Assembly (NCBI RefSeq): GCF_963677155.1
Contig: NZ_OY781884.1
Span: 1,162,001-1,226,000 of the forward strand
DNA length: 64,000 nt
Reading direction: 5' to 3'
Source: an uncultured Draconibacterium sp.
Lineage (GTDB): Bacteria; Bacteroidota; Bacteroidia; Bacteroidales; Prolixibacteraceae
This document shows positions 35,134-44,575 of this stretch, one piece after another. Under the pieces are notes generated by a model. It was not told the DNA's origin. It searched no databases and saw nothing but the letters and a program-made list of their open reading frames with translations. Each line of letters opens with the position of its first letter. Within the stretch, counting starts at the first letter, position 1. A program made the translations under genes and the position numbers.

Positions 35134-35586
35134 ATGGGAAGATCGAAAGAAACATTTGGTAAAAAAGAAGTACGAAAAAAACAAGCAAAGAAGAGAAAAG
35201 AAAAAGAAGCAAGAAAGCAGGCTCGTAAAGAAAATGGTGGCAATTCAGGATTGGACGATATGATTGCCTATGTTGATGAGTTTGGTAACATCACCGATAC
35301 TCCACCAGACGAAACACAAAAAGAAGAAGTAAACATTGAAGATATTGATGTGAGTGTTCCAAAAGGAGGTTACGGAGAAGCAGAGCCTAAAGAAAAACAA
35401 GGTATAGTTACATTCTTTAACGACCAAAAAGGATACGGTTTTATTCGCAACCTGTCGAACAACCAAAATATTTTTGTTCATATTAACGAAGTAGATGGCG
35501 AGATTAAAGAAGGTAACCGTGTAACCTACGAAGAAGGACAAGGCCCAAAAGGACCGGCGGCAATGAATGTGAAGATCTCGGGCTAA
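35134..35586 (+). CDS. Cold-shock-domain protein with basic N-terminal extension
   Basis: A 150-aa protein. Residues 1-36 are extremely Lys/Arg-rich (KKEVRKKQAKKRKEKEARKQ), residues 37-80 acidic and disordered, and residues about 85-150 a cold-shock domain with GIVTFFNDQKGYGFIRN (RNP1) and NIFVHINEV (RNP2). It binds single-stranded RNA or DNA. It is followed 50 bases later by a NYN/OST-HTH protein, so both may act on RNA together. Confidence 0.88.
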   Translation: MGRSKETFGKKEVRKKQAKKRKEKEARKQARKENGGNSGLDDMIAYVDEFGNITDTPPDETQKEEVNIEDIDVSVPKGGYGEAEPKEKQGIVTFFNDQKGYGFIRNLSNNQNIFVHINEVDGEIKEGNRVTYEEGQGPKGPAAMNVKISG

Positions 35587-35635
35587 TCCATTCATCAAAA
35601 ACAATCGGCAACTTCTGCCAAAAACAGTTTACAAG

Positions 35636-36373
35636 ATGGGAAAAGATTTAAAGTTAGCGGTACTTATCGATGGCGATAATATTCCATCTGCATACGTGAA
35701 AGAAATGATGGAAGAGATTGCAAAATACGGCAATCCTACCATCAAACGTATTTATGGCGACTGGACGCGGCCCGGTTTAAACAAATGGAAAAACCTGTTA
35801 CTCGACAATGCCATTACACCCATACAACAATACGGTTACACCATTGGGAAGAATGCTACTGATTCGGCCATGATCATCGACGCTATGGATATCCTTTACA
35901 GCGAAAAAGTAGATGGTTTTTGCCTGGTATCAAGCGACAGCGATTTTACCCGACTGGCTACCCGTTTGCGCGAAGCCGGGATGCACGTAATTGGCATTGG
36001 CGAGAAAAAAACACCGGATCCGTTTATCGTTTCGTGCGATCGTTTTATTTATATCGAAATTCTGAAAAGCCGCTCGAAAGAGAATGAGACTTCTCCTTCT
36101 AATAAATCGGAGAAAAAAGGAGTTGACAAAGTAACACCCAAAGTTATTCGCTTGATTTCGAAAACCATTTCGGACCTGGCCGACGACGACGGCTGGGCTT
36201 TCCTGGGCGACGTGGGAAGTTTACTGCAAAAGAAACAACCAAATTTCGACTCGCGAAACTACGGGTTTGAAAAATTAACTCCGCTAATCGACTCCACTGG
36301 CATGTTTGAAATCGATCAGCGCGTAGGGCAGGGAAAATACAAATTGATGTACGTTCGGAATAAGAAACGATAG
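35636..36373 (+). CDS. NYN-domain RNase-like protein with OST-HTH (LOTUS) domain
   Basis: A 245-aa protein. The NYN/PIN-like domain (about 5-140) shows the acidic residues of LAVLIDGDNIPS, NATDSAMIIDAMD and FCLVSSDSDFTRLATRLREAG. The C-terminal part (about 165-240; VIRLISKTISDLADDDGWAFLGDVGSLLQKKQPNFDSRNYGFEKLTPLI) is an OST-HTH/LOTUS domain that binds RNA (G-rich RNA in some homologues). Together they suggest a sequence- or structure-guided ribonuclease. Strand and spacing link it to the cold-shock gene. Confidence 0.88.
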   Translation: MGKDLKLAVLIDGDNIPSAYVKEMMEEIAKYGNPTIKRIYGDWTRPGLNKWKNLLLDNAITPIQQYGYTIGKNATDSAMIIDAMDILYSEKVDGFCLVSSDSDFTRLATRLREAGMHVIGIGEKKTPDPFIVSCDRFIYIEILKSRSKENETSPSNKSEKKGVDKVTPKVIRLISKTISDLADDDGWAFLGDVGSLLQKKQPNFDSRNYGFEKLTPLIDSTGMFEIDQRVGQGKYKLMYVRNKKR

Positions 36374-36489
36374 TTTAAGATTGAAAAAGATTGATTTTGA
36401 GATTGATGCAGATTGATCAACCATTTTAATTCATACTTCCTCCTCAATTTCAATCTCCATCATTCCCAACTCCAATATTCCAAATTCTA

Positions 36490-39432
36490 TCATTCAAAAA
36501 GCTCCACAATTTCCTCCTGTGTAACCTGCTCAAACGGATTATTTGAATTAATGAATTTATCGGCCAGCGAGCTTTTGCGGTCTTTTAGCTTTTGAATTTT
36601 TTCCTCGATTGAATTTTCGGTAATAAAACGATATACAAAAACGTGCTTATTCTGTCCAATCCGGTGCGCACGGTTAATCGCCTGGTTCTCGGCTGCGGGA
36701 TTCCACCACGGATCGATTATAAAAACGTAGTCGGCCTCGGTAAGATTAAGCCCTACTCCACCGGCCTTTAACGAAATCAGGAATATCCGGTTATCATCAT
36801 CATCCTGAAAAGCTTTTATCACCTTCTCTCGTTTTGTAGTTTGTCCGGTTAATTTACTGTACTTCCACTTTTCCTCTTCAATCTTGCTTTCGAGTAACTC
36901 CAGGTGGGTTACAAACGATGAAAATACCAACACTTTATGTTTCTCGGCAACAAGGTTGCTTAACATGCGGAAGATCTCATCGAATTTACCCGATCTTTCC
37001 GACGCCTCATCATCAACCAACGACGGATGATTCGCTAACTGACGCAATTTGGTAAGTCCCTGCAAAACCACAAACTGCGATTTTTTCAGCCCCTCTTTTT
37101 CAATCGTCGATAAAATGGTGTTTCGAATTACCGATTTTTCCTGTTCGTACAATTTTTGCTGCTCACCCGTCATCGGGCAAACGCGGACTTCCTCCATCAG
37201 TGGCGGCAAATCTTTGGCCACCTCCACTTTTTTACGGCGCAATACAAACGGACGAATCATCAGCTGTAGTTTGTCCATTTGCTCTTCGTTGGCATGCTTT
37301 TCAATTGGCGTAATAAACGTACGGCGGAAAAAGGCCAGATTCCCCAACATTCCGGGATTCAGGAAATTCATTTGCGACCACAAATCCGACAGTGAATTTT
37401 CAATCGGCGTTCCGGTAATCACCAGTTTGTGACGCGCTTTAATATCCATTACCGCCTTGTAGGTTTTCGAGCTTGAATTTTTTATCGACTGGCTTTCATC
37501 TAAAATCAGGTAAAAGAATTCAGTGCCCCGTAACTTGTCGATATCATTACGAACCGTTCCGTAGGTGGTAATAATAATGTCGTAGTACGAAGCTACTCTC
37601 CCCAATTCCTCAGCTTTTTTGCGTTGCGTTCCCACATGCTGATAAACTTTTAGTGCCGGCGTAAATTTCCGTATTTCGTTACTCCAGTTGTGCACCAGTG
37701 ATGTAGGTACCACAATTAAACTGGCTGGCTGTACAACCGCTTCCGATTTTGTTTCGTCGGCAAACAAATCGCGCTGCCCGTTTGCATCAACAGGGTCATG
37801 AATTTTAATTTCCTGTTTTAAACGTTTCAATTTCAGCAACAGCGTAAGCGTTTGCAGAGTTTTCCCCAGGCCCATATCGTCGGCGAGGCAACCGCCCAGT
37901 CCATTTCGGTACAAACCATACATCCAGTTAAAACCTTCTTCCTGGTAATTTCGCAGTTTGGCTTTTAAGTTAGCAGGCAACACCGGATTCTCCTTCTCGG
38001 CATTTACCAGCTTCTCGTATTTTTGTTTTACCTCCTTATCAACTTCCTGAATGGAATTTTGCAACAAGGTAAAATGGTGTTTCTCAAATTTTATATGCTC
38101 ACCCTGTTGTTTTCCAAAAGGCAGAAGCCCTTTGTAGCGGGCAAACCACTCCTCAGGTAATACGGCAACTTCTCCGTTTGGCAATTCAAACTCTCGGATG
38201 TCGTTTAAAATGTATTTTTTTAGCTGAATAAACGGGATACTGAACTCGCCAAACTTCACCACCGCATAAACATCGAACCAATCGCCTTTTGTTTGTGTTT
38301 TTAATTCCAGTTTTTGGTTCCCGGTATAAAACTTCTTTTCAAGCTGTTTTTGTTTTATTACAAATCCCGCTTCTTCCAATTGTGGCCGTTTCTCGTTCAG
38401 CCAGTTTACAAAAAAGTACAGGGCATTCTGTGGCTCAAGCAAGGAAACTCCGTTTAAGGTATACGATCCGTTATCCTCCTTCAGTCCGCTCTTTTTAATC
38501 ACCTGTAACAGCTCCTTTTCCCATGCAAAATCGCGCGTGGTTTTATAATATACAAAGGTGTCATTTTGTTTTTTCACACTAACCGCCATTTCGCGGGAAG
38601 ATTCGGGCAGGAACTTTTCGTCGCCATATTCAAAGGTCAATACCAGACATGGCCGGAGTTGCAAATTATTTTCAAGAGATAACACTGCCTTTTTTCCGGC
38701 AGACGCATGAACGACTTCAAAACCTTTTGCTTTCACATCATAATCACGCACGGTATTTAGCACAAAACCCGAATAATACTTGTCTTCGATGGTGTTGGGC
38801 ACCGTAACGTATTCTTTCTCGAAAAAAGGCATTAGCTTTTTGGCATTCAGTTTTTCAAACGCCACCAACTGATTTCGGTAAATCAACAAACACGGTTCGT
38901 TGGTTACCACTTCCACCGACCGCGCTGATAACAGCATTTCCTTTTCCTCCAGAAATATGCGCAACTTGTAACGGGTTTGTGTTTCAGTTCGCTCAAATTC
39001 AAATTCAGGCCGGGCAAAAAACGGAGGCACTTTTAATTCGTCCTCATCGTACAGGTTCGAATACTTGGCCTCTTTGCGAAACAAACGCACCGGACTGAGC
39101 ATTAAAATGGAGCACACCTGCATCATACATTTCTCGATAAAAGGTGTTACCTGCTTTTCAAAATAGCCGGGCCGTAACGACGCAAAAAAATCGGACACGC
39201 TGGCCGCACGTGAAAACTTTTTGGTCAGCACCTCGTCGCTGTATTTTTCTATTAACTGAACCAGCTCTTTTTCGTAGGGCTTAAAAGTATATTCCTGATC
39301 ATTCAGGTCGTGCGGTTTTACCAATCGCACCACCGAATAAAAACGCTCCTTCTTCTCAATTAAAAAAGGCTGAAAAACCAGCCCCAAATAACGGTGCTCG
39401 GTTAAGGCTATTATAAATTCAAATCGATCCAT
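36490..39432 (-). CDS. SNF2-family DEAD/DEAH helicase
   Basis: A 980-aa protein. Residues 1-500 are a Bacteroidota-type N-terminal region of unknown role. The SNF2 ATPase follows: motif I LADDMGLGKTLQTL, Ia VVPTSLVHNW, II DESQ (in place of DEAH), III VITGTPIENSLSDLW; C-terminal helicase lobe with VLVFSSFVTHLELL, SLKAGGVGLNLTEADYVF, and motif VI NQAINRAHRIGQ. It translocates on dsDNA, possibly displacing proteins such as RNA polymerase (RapA-like). It stands alone, without nuclease or methylase partners. Confidence 0.92.
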   Translation of the reverse strand: MDRFEFIIALTEHRYLGLVFQPFLIEKKERFYSVVRLVKPHDLNDQEYTFKPYEKELVQLIEKYSDEVLTKKFSRAASVSDFFASLRPGYFEKQVTPFIEKCMMQVCSILMLSPVRLFRKEAKYSNLYDEDELKVPPFFARPEFEFERTETQTRYKLRIFLEEKEMLLSARSVEVVTNEPCLLIYRNQLVAFEKLNAKKLMPFFEKEYVTVPNTIEDKYYSGFVLNTVRDYDVKAKGFEVVHASAGKKAVLSLENNLQLRPCLVLTFEYGDEKFLPESSREMAVSVKKQNDTFVYYKTTRDFAWEKELLQVIKKSGLKEDNGSYTLNGVSLLEPQNALYFFVNWLNEKRPQLEEAGFVIKQKQLEKKFYTGNQKLELKTQTKGDWFDVYAVVKFGEFSIPFIQLKKYILNDIREFELPNGEVAVLPEEWFARYKGLLPFGKQQGEHIKFEKHHFTLLQNSIQEVDKEVKQKYEKLVNAEKENPVLPANLKAKLRNYQEEGFNWMYGLYRNGLGGCLADDMGLGKTLQTLTLLLKLKRLKQEIKIHDPVDANGQRDLFADETKSEAVVQPASLIVVPTSLVHNWSNEIRKFTPALKVYQHVGTQRKKAEELGRVASYYDIIITTYGTVRNDIDKLRGTEFFYLILDESQSIKNSSSKTYKAVMDIKARHKLVITGTPIENSLSDLWSQMNFLNPGMLGNLAFFRRTFITPIEKHANEEQMDKLQLMIRPFVLRRKKVEVAKDLPPLMEEVRVCPMTGEQQKLYEQEKSVIRNTILSTIEKEGLKKSQFVVLQGLTKLRQLANHPSLVDDEASERSGKFDEIFRMLSNLVAEKHKVLVFSSFVTHLELLESKIEEEKWKYSKLTGQTTKREKVIKAFQDDDDNRIFLISLKAGGVGLNLTEADYVFIIDPWWNPAAENQAINRAHRIGQNKHVFVYRFITENSIEEKIQKLKDRKSSLADKFINSNNPFEQVTQEEIVELFE

Positions 39433-39595
39433 TTACGCTTCAAAAAAAAGATACGCACTTAACTTTTTAGTTTTGTCTGACGTAGCAGTTGTATTTAAAG
39501 AACCTCAAATATATAAAAGCTACGCGGTAACCTGATTTTATTCAGCAAAAATGTTTAAAGAAAAATAACATCTTTGCGGCCATAAAACATCCCGC

Positions 39596-40249
39596 ATGAA
39601 AAATCTCACAGTCAGCAAAATCGACACAACAACTTCTCTATCAATAAAAGAAGCAGCTCTACTTCTGGAAAGAAATACTGAAACTGAAGCCATTGACATT
39701 TTGAATTGGAAAAATGCATTTCCGTACAGGCCAGATATCAAATTCAGAATTGCACACACCGGAAATGAAATCTGGCTGAAATTTTACGTTCAGGAGAAGA
39801 ATATTCTGGCACTGGAAACCGAAATAAACGGCGATGTTTACAAAGACAGTACTGTTGAGTTTTTTATTTCGATTGATGGAAAGAATTATTACAATTTTGA
39901 ATTCAACTGTATCGGCACACCTCACGTAGGTTATGGCCCGGGGCGTGGAAACCGCACCCCCATTTTACCCGAAATGATCAATCAAATTGATATTGAATCG
40001 AGTCTTGGCAACCAACCTTTTGCTGAAAAATCGGGAGATTTCTCGTGGGAAATGATGATTTGTATTCCAACGCAATGTTTTGCATTTGACAAAGTGCAGA
40101 GTTTAAACGGACTGAAAGCAACAGCAAATTTCTATAAATGTGGCGATGAAACATCAGATCCGCACTTTGTAACCTGGAATGCCATCGACACTGAAAATCC
40201 GGACTATCATCGTCCTGAGTTTTTTGGTAAGATCAGTTTTGAAAACTGA
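39596..40249 (+). CDS. CBM9-like carbohydrate-binding-fold protein
   Basis: A 217-aa protein with no signal peptide. The beta-sandwich pattern of the CBM9-like family is visible: FRIAHTGNEIWLKFYVQEKNI, YKDSTVEFFISIDGKNYYNFEFNCIG, SWEMMICIPTQCF and ADFYKCGDETSDPHFVTW-like end (NFYKCGDETSDPHFVTWN). Stand-alone cytoplasmic members are common in Bacteroidota; ligand unknown. Confidence 0.8.
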   Translation: MKNLTVSKIDTTTSLSIKEAALLLERNTETEAIDILNWKNAFPYRPDIKFRIAHTGNEIWLKFYVQEKNILALETEINGDVYKDSTVEFFISIDGKNYYNFEFNCIGTPHVGYGPGRGNRTPILPEMINQIDIESSLGNQPFAEKSGDFSWEMMICIPTQCFAFDKVQSLNGLKATANFYKCGDETSDPHFVTWNAIDTENPDYHRPEFFGKISFEN

Positions 40250-40433
40250 TAAAAAAACCAATTTTATTCCTTATCTACCGGAGGTAGCCGAACATTTTGC
40301 CATTAAATTTGTAATTGGCATGGTTGTTAAGGCCGCCCGTAAAAAGCTTAACTTCGATGGTGTTCGTGCTAAGTCGGCTGAATTGCCCGTCCCCGATTCT
40401 GACGAAAACATTGAAGATATGGTTGACGACTAG
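40239..40433 (+). CDS. Small ORF with basic core and acidic tail, uncertain
   Basis: A 64-codon frame from a TTG overlapping the end of the preceding gene. It reads TNFIPYLPEVAEHFAIKF, a basic segment VVKAARKKLNFDGVRAK and an acidic end PDSDENIEDMVDD. Its codon use is like the neighbours. An internal ATG (40320) would give 37 aa. It may be a small protein or the tail of a lost gene; the following gene is 56 bases away. Confidence 0.4.
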   Translation: MKTDKKTNFIPYLPEVAEHFAIKFVIGMVVKAARKKLNFDGVRAKSAELPVPDSDENIEDMVDD

Positions 40434-40489
40434 AATGAATTGCCCCGATGTATTCGAAAACTTTGTATCTTGGTTAAAAAGCCACAGTT

Positions 40490-40993
40490 ATGAGTAAAAT
40501 TCAATTACACAGGGGCGATATAACCCAACTAAACGTTGATGCAATTGTAAATGCTGCCAACAAATCGTTGCTTGGTGGCGGCGGTGTGGATGGCGCCATT
40601 CACCGGGCAGCCGGCCCCGAGCTTTTAAACGAATGCCGCCAGCTTAAGGGCTGCGAAACCGGCGATGCAAAAATTACAAAGGGATATAATCTTTCGGCAA
40701 AATATGTGATTCACACCGTTGGTCCGGTTTATAACGGAGGGAAATACAACGAAGCTGAGAAACTGGCATCATGTTACCGCCGAAGTTTGGAAGTAGCGCT
40801 GCTAAACGATGTAAAGTCCATTGCTTTTCCTAATATTAGCACAGGTATTTATGGCTACCCAAAACAAGAGGCTGCAAAAATTGCCACACAAACGGTGAAA
40901 GATCTTCTGGTGACTAATTCCGAAATTGAAACAGTGATATTTTGTGTGTTCGATGAAGAAAATTACTCCATTTATACTAATCTGCTTACTTAA
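40490..40993 (+). CDS. Macrodomain protein, ADP-ribosyl / O-acetyl-ADP-ribose hydrolase
   Basis: A 167-aa single macrodomain of the MacroD/YmdB type. [26 protein letters not shown] forms the ADP-ribose pocket with the catalytic Asn/Asp, and [17 protein letters not shown] binds the phosphates. It removes ADP-ribose from proteins or deacetylates O-acetyl-ADP-ribose. It is unlinked to any ADP-ribosyltransferase in the window. Confidence 0.93.
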   Translation: MSKIQLHRGDITQLNVDAIVNAANKSLLGGGGVDGAIHRAAGPELLNECRQLKGCETGDAKITKGYNLSAKYVIHTVGPVYNGGKYNEAEKLASCYRRSLEVALLNDVKSIAFPNISTGIYGYPKQEAAKIATQTVKDLLVTNSEIETVIFCVFDEENYSIYTNLLT

Positions 40994-41289
40994 TCGATTT
41001 CTTTCTTTTTTAAGAACGGCATTTCTCCCTGACAGAAAGTATATTTTTATCTTAAAAAGATCACTATTGACCTTTCCTAAAATAGCTTGACAGATTATTA
41101 CTTTCTTTACTGATAGGAGTAAATGATTTTTTCTCATTTACTGTTTTACAAAACTACTAAGTTTTTCTTTACTGTTCTTTCCTGCGTTTTCATTTTTTGT
41201 TTCTGCAAAGTCCGACATGATTTTGTGTATGCCCTAAAACTGGCGACAGGTAAATTTTATCCTCCTGTAGTTTCTTACAGTATTATTTT

Positions 41290-42210
41290 TTAATCCTGGT
41301 TTGCAGGAACACTCTGCAGGCTTTCCCCTGTTTCCGCATTCGCCTTATAATGCCGCTTTTTCCAGTGTTTTTTTAGTACTCCTGTATGCAAGTGTGCATC
41401 TGTTGGAAACATGAAGTCTACGCTGCGGTGAGGCCGTTTGTTGTTGTATTTGTACACCGCAACTTTTGTGGCTTCAAGCGCTTCCCGATAATCAGAAAAT
41501 GTATGGTTTAAATCGTATTCGTCCTTTAAAATCCCATTAACCCTTTCGGCTATTGCATTTTCGTACGGATCGCCGTTTTCGGTCATCGAGATATTTATTT
41601 TCGAGCCCTTCAGAAAGTTCACATAGTCGTTACAACAGTATTGTATCCCCCGGTCAGAATGATGGATGAGACCTTGTTTCACTCCCTCGCCTGCAACTGC
41701 CATACGCAAGGCGTTTAATGCCCCTTCGCTGGTTAAATCGGGCCAGAGGCACCAGCCTACTATCTTCTTCGAATAGGCATCGGTTACCAGTGAAAGGTAA
41801 ACAAAGCCTTTTTCGGTGCGGATATAGGTAATGTCGCTCACCCATAAGCGCCCTGAGCTGAGTAGTTCTATCTCCCGGATCAGGTTGGAATATTTACGGT
41901 AAAAATGGTTCGAATTCGTGGTTTTAGGTCCTCTTCTTTTACGTTTTACCAATAAACCGTGTTCGCGCAAAAGGTAGTAGAATTTGTCACGTCCATATTT
42001 AATATTATGGTCCTGTAACTGCGGCGCTATCAAATGATGGAGCTTCTCGGCCCCCATGCGAGGGTGATCCCCACGCAGCTCTTTTACCAATGTTAATATA
42101 AATACTTCCTGCATTTGAAGCCCCGACTGGCGCTTTTTGCTGTCGTACCAGGCCTGACGGCTAAACCCAAACAGTCCGCACAGTACCGCTTTGCTTGTTA
42201 GCGGGTACAT
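41290..42210 (-). CDS. IS3-family transposase OrfB (DDE integrase domain)
   Basis: A 306-aa frame. HTH_21-like start (VKELRGDHPRMGAEKLHHLI), then the DDE domain: first Asp in WVSDITYIRTEKGFVYLSLVTDAYS, second Asp in IHHSDRGIQYCC, Glu in YENAIAERVNGILKDEY, and the usual YNNKRPH end. It has its own ATG but normally would be made as an OrfAB fusion by -1 frameshifting at AAAAAAG, 42243-42249. Confidence 0.93.
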   Translation of the reverse strand: MYPLTSKAVLCGLFGFSRQAWYDSKKRQSGLQMQEVFILTLVKELRGDHPRMGAEKLHHLIAPQLQDHNIKYGRDKFYYLLREHGLLVKRKRRGPKTTNSNHFYRKYSNLIREIELLSSGRLWVSDITYIRTEKGFVYLSLVTDAYSKKIVGWCLWPDLTSEGALNALRMAVAGEGVKQGLIHHSDRGIQYCCNDYVNFLKGSKINISMTENGDPYENAIAERVNGILKDEYDLNHTFSDYREALEATKVAVYKYNNKRPHRSVDFMFPTDAHLHTGVLKKHWKKRHYKANAETGESLQSVPANQD

Positions 42211-42224
42211 GTGCGTTAGTACAC

Positions 42225-42629
42225 CTACTGCTTGGGGCCAGACTTTTTTCTGATCTCGAGTTTGTAGTCGTTCTCGGCAATGTCGATCATGGTGTTCAGC
42301 GCAACGTTTTTCATCTGCGCCAGTTCCAGCTGCTTCTCCAGCTCTTTGATGCGTTTTTCCAAGGCCTTGTTATCTGCTCTTTCTTTTGAACTCATAGACT
42401 GCAAAGATAAGTGGATTTCGTCGGAATATTTGACTTGCCAGTGCTTGTACGTCTTATCAAATCGATGTGGTAAATTAAATTTTTCACGAGCTTCAGTCAC
42501 ACTCATCCGTCCGGAATCAAGTTCGGCTATTAACCAACGCCGAAAACTGGTCTCGTAATTACTGTAATCTACTTTTTTCTGATTAAAACCTTCCATATTA
42601 TCCGAAAGGTTAGTGCTGATTTTTTTCAT
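42225..42629 (-). CDS. IS3-family transposase OrfA (helix-turn-helix)
   Basis: A 134-aa frame with an HTH (RMSVTEAREKFNLPHRFDKTYKHWQVKY) and a leucine-zipper-like coiled coil (NKALEKRIKELEKQLELAQMKNVAL). The A6G slippery heptamer (AGA-AAA-AAG, 42243-42249 on the reverse strand) lies 6 codons before its stop; slipping by -1 reads KVWPQAVGVLTHMYPLTSK straight into OrfB. Confidence 0.9.
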   Translation of the reverse strand: MKKISTNLSDNMEGFNQKKVDYSNYETSFRRWLIAELDSGRMSVTEAREKFNLPHRFDKTYKHWQVKYSDEIHLSLQSMSSKERADNKALEKRIKELEKQLELAQMKNVALNTMIDIAENDYKLEIRKKSGPKQ

Positions 42630-42676
42630 TTTTGCTTAACTTTTTTAGTCAAGCTATTTTAGTATAAGACAAAATA

Positions 42677-43366
42677 CTAATTCTCCGATGCCTTAAGTAA
42701 GTGTTTCATGTTTCGATGGTAGGTATTGGTTAAACGCGTATGAAAATAAGGATACAAAAAATGATCGCGTAAATTAGACTCACTTTTAAAATAAGTACGA
42801 TGTATAATTTTGGTGTATCCTTTTCGCAATTTCGTAAAGGTTAATTGCTGCTTGCCGTGTGTAATATTATCCTCTACGTAGCTAAATTCAATTACTTTCC
42901 TGTTGTCGTCAACCGTAGTAATTTCAAAAGCCGTGGCCAGCTTTTTAATTTTAAAAACATTCAGGTTTAAATAAATCACCTGCCCCGGATCAATTCCATC
43001 CACCTGCCCGTTCGGATAAATCATCTGATTATCGCTTTTCGAAAATAACATTGCAAATGAAAACCGCGAAGCATTCCAGGCAACCGATGGATTGGTATGC
43101 ACATAAAACGACCACACTTTACTCAGGCTGTCTCTTATAACATATTCGCGTTCGTGAAAACAAAATCCGTTCGTACTGGCAGTAGGTTCCAACGATGCTT
43201 TTACATCCGAAAAGGTTTCGGTATTGTTTCTAATCTGGTCCTGCACATAATGCTCTACTTGCTCGCAACCTACTTTGTCGAACTCAATATCGGCCAAATG
43301 CATTTGCCCAAAACACAAACCGGAAAAGGAGTAAAGAACCCCAAACAAAAGCATTATCTTTTTCAT
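42677..43366 (-). CDS. Secreted START-like / DUF1990-like protein, tentative
   Basis: A 229-aa protein with a signal peptide (MKKIMLLFGVLYSFSGLCFG). The rest resembles a helix-grip (START) fold: a helix with DKVGCEQVEHYVQDQI, then strands SLSKVWSFYVHTNPSVAW, TAFEITTVDDNRKVIEFSYVEDNITHGKQQLTF and a long C-terminal helix (RLTNTYHRNMKHLL). It would bind a lipid or other hydrophobic ligand in the periplasm. The family call is weak. Confidence 0.6.
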   Translation of the reverse strand: MKKIMLLFGVLYSFSGLCFGQMHLADIEFDKVGCEQVEHYVQDQIRNNTETFSDVKASLEPTASTNGFCFHEREYVIRDSLSKVWSFYVHTNPSVAWNASRFSFAMLFSKSDNQMIYPNGQVDGIDPGQVIYLNLNVFKIKKLATAFEITTVDDNRKVIEFSYVEDNITHGKQQLTFTKLRKGYTKIIHRTYFKSESNLRDHFLYPYFHTRLTNTYHRNMKHLLKASEN

Positions 43367-43506
43367 GAATTTGATTAAAAAGTATTGCTTCTAAAAGTAT
43401 CAGTTTTTTTCCCTTTTCCAATTTTACTGTCCTTTTTTTTACTATTAAAAACCTTTTACTCTTTTTTTCGTATATTAAATGAGCGGAGAAAACTAATGCT
43501 AACAAG

Positions 43507-43626
43507 ATGAGTCAGAGAAAAAACAAAGCCTGTTTCAAAATGCGAATTATTTTTTATTCGTTTTTCGCTTTGGCGATGCTATTTTTTACTATTTGGTTTG
43601 GACTCCGACTCATTGAAACATTATAG
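43507..43626 (+). CDS. 39-aa single-helix membrane peptide
   Basis: MSQRKNKACFKMR then a membrane helix (IIFYSFFALAMLFFTIWFGL) and RLIETL. The basic N-terminus and hydrophobic helix look purposeful. Such small membrane proteins are often missed. No Shine-Dalgarno-type signal is clear, which is normal in Bacteroidota. It lies in the 340-base gap between two divergent genes. Confidence 0.4.
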   Translation: MSQRKNKACFKMRIIFYSFFALAMLFFTIWFGLRLIETL

Positions 43627-43708
43627 ACGTATACACCACTCCTTACAAATCATCATATTCGCAAAAAAATAATACCTTTAGTTTTCAGGATCATTAAATG
43701 TTTTAAGA

Positions 43709-44551
43709 ATGAAGAAAAGATTTTTTCTGTTAGCCGGTGTCTTGTTTTTTAGCTTTACCATTCTTTTTGCCCAGCCTGGTAACCATAATACCGATGAGGA
43801 GATTTGCAAAAACATTCTTACAGAATTGAAACAACAACGCGAAAAACCAACAACAGAACTTGTGGTTAAAGCCGGAGAACTATTGATGAACACGCCCTAC
43901 GTTGCTCACACTTTAGAAACAGAACCTGAAAAGTTAATCGTTAATCTGCGGGAACTGGATTGTACCACATTTGCCGAAAATTGCCTGGCACTGGCACGAA
44001 CTGCCAAAATGCAAAAACCTTCGTTTAACCACTTTAAAAGCGAGTTGCAGCTCATTCGGTACAAAGAAGGGAAAATTAACGGTTACCCTTCGCGACTACA
44101 TTATTTCAGCGACTGGATTGTGGATAACGATAAAAAAGGCACCGTAAAATCAGTATCGCAATCTATTGGAAATATCGGCTTTGATAAAACGATTAATTTT
44201 ATGAGCCAACACCCCAACAGCTACAAACAATTAAAAAACAATGCGGTATTTGTTGAAGCTCTGAATAAACAGGAACAGGAATTATCAAATGCCGAACTGT
44301 ACTACATTCCTACCGAGAAACTTGAGGCACTAAAAGACCAAATTAGAAATGGCGATATTTTCGGCATCACCACCAATATTGAAGGTCTGGATATTACACA
44401 TGTTGGAATAGCTATATTCAAGGATGATGAACTTCACTTTATGCACGCCTCATCAAAAGCAGAGAAAGTAATTGTATCGGAAGAAACACTGTTTGATTAC
44501 CTTAACAACAGGAAATCGGCTACCGGAATAATGATTGCCCGTCCTCTGTAA
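43709..44551 (+). CDS. DUF1460-type cell-wall amidase (NlpC/P60-like)
   Basis: A 280-aa protein with a signal peptide (MKKRFFLLAGVLFFSFTILFAQ). The Cys protease-like core is shown by the nucleophile in RELDCTTFAENCLAL, the YPSRLHYFSDWI segment, THVGIAIF with the catalytic His, and FMHASS. Members act on N-acetylmuramoyl-L-alanine or related peptidoglycan bonds in the periplasm. Single gene. Confidence 0.85.
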   Translation: MKKRFFLLAGVLFFSFTILFAQPGNHNTDEEICKNILTELKQQREKPTTELVVKAGELLMNTPYVAHTLETEPEKLIVNLRELDCTTFAENCLALARTAKMQKPSFNHFKSELQLIRYKEGKINGYPSRLHYFSDWIVDNDKKGTVKSVSQSIGNIGFDKTINFMSQHPNSYKQLKNNAVFVEALNKQEQELSNAELYYIPTEKLEALKDQIRNGDIFGITTNIEGLDITHVGIAIFKDDELHFMHASSKAEKVIVSEETLFDYLNNRKSATGIMIARPL

Positions 44552-44575
44552 AAAGAAGCAGTCCCCGGGTTGTCT

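Larger units (their letters stand above)
41077..42662 (-). mobile_element. IS3-family insertion sequence
   Basis: Two overlapping-frame transposase genes bounded by perfect 15-bp inverted repeats CTAAAATAGCTTGAC (41077-41091) and GTCAAGCTATTTTAG (42648-42662). Total about 1.59 kb. No clear target duplication is seen (TTC before, TAT after). The 200 bases between the left repeat and the orfB stop are non-coding. It lies between the macrodomain gene and a START-like gene, interrupting nothing recognisable. Confidence 0.85.

Noticed and set aside
36490-39432. SNF2 helicase as part of a defence system (DISARM-like)
   Set aside because: No methylase, PLD nuclease or other partner is adjacent; neighbours are housekeeping genes and the protein matches the common stand-alone Bacteroidota SNF2 type.
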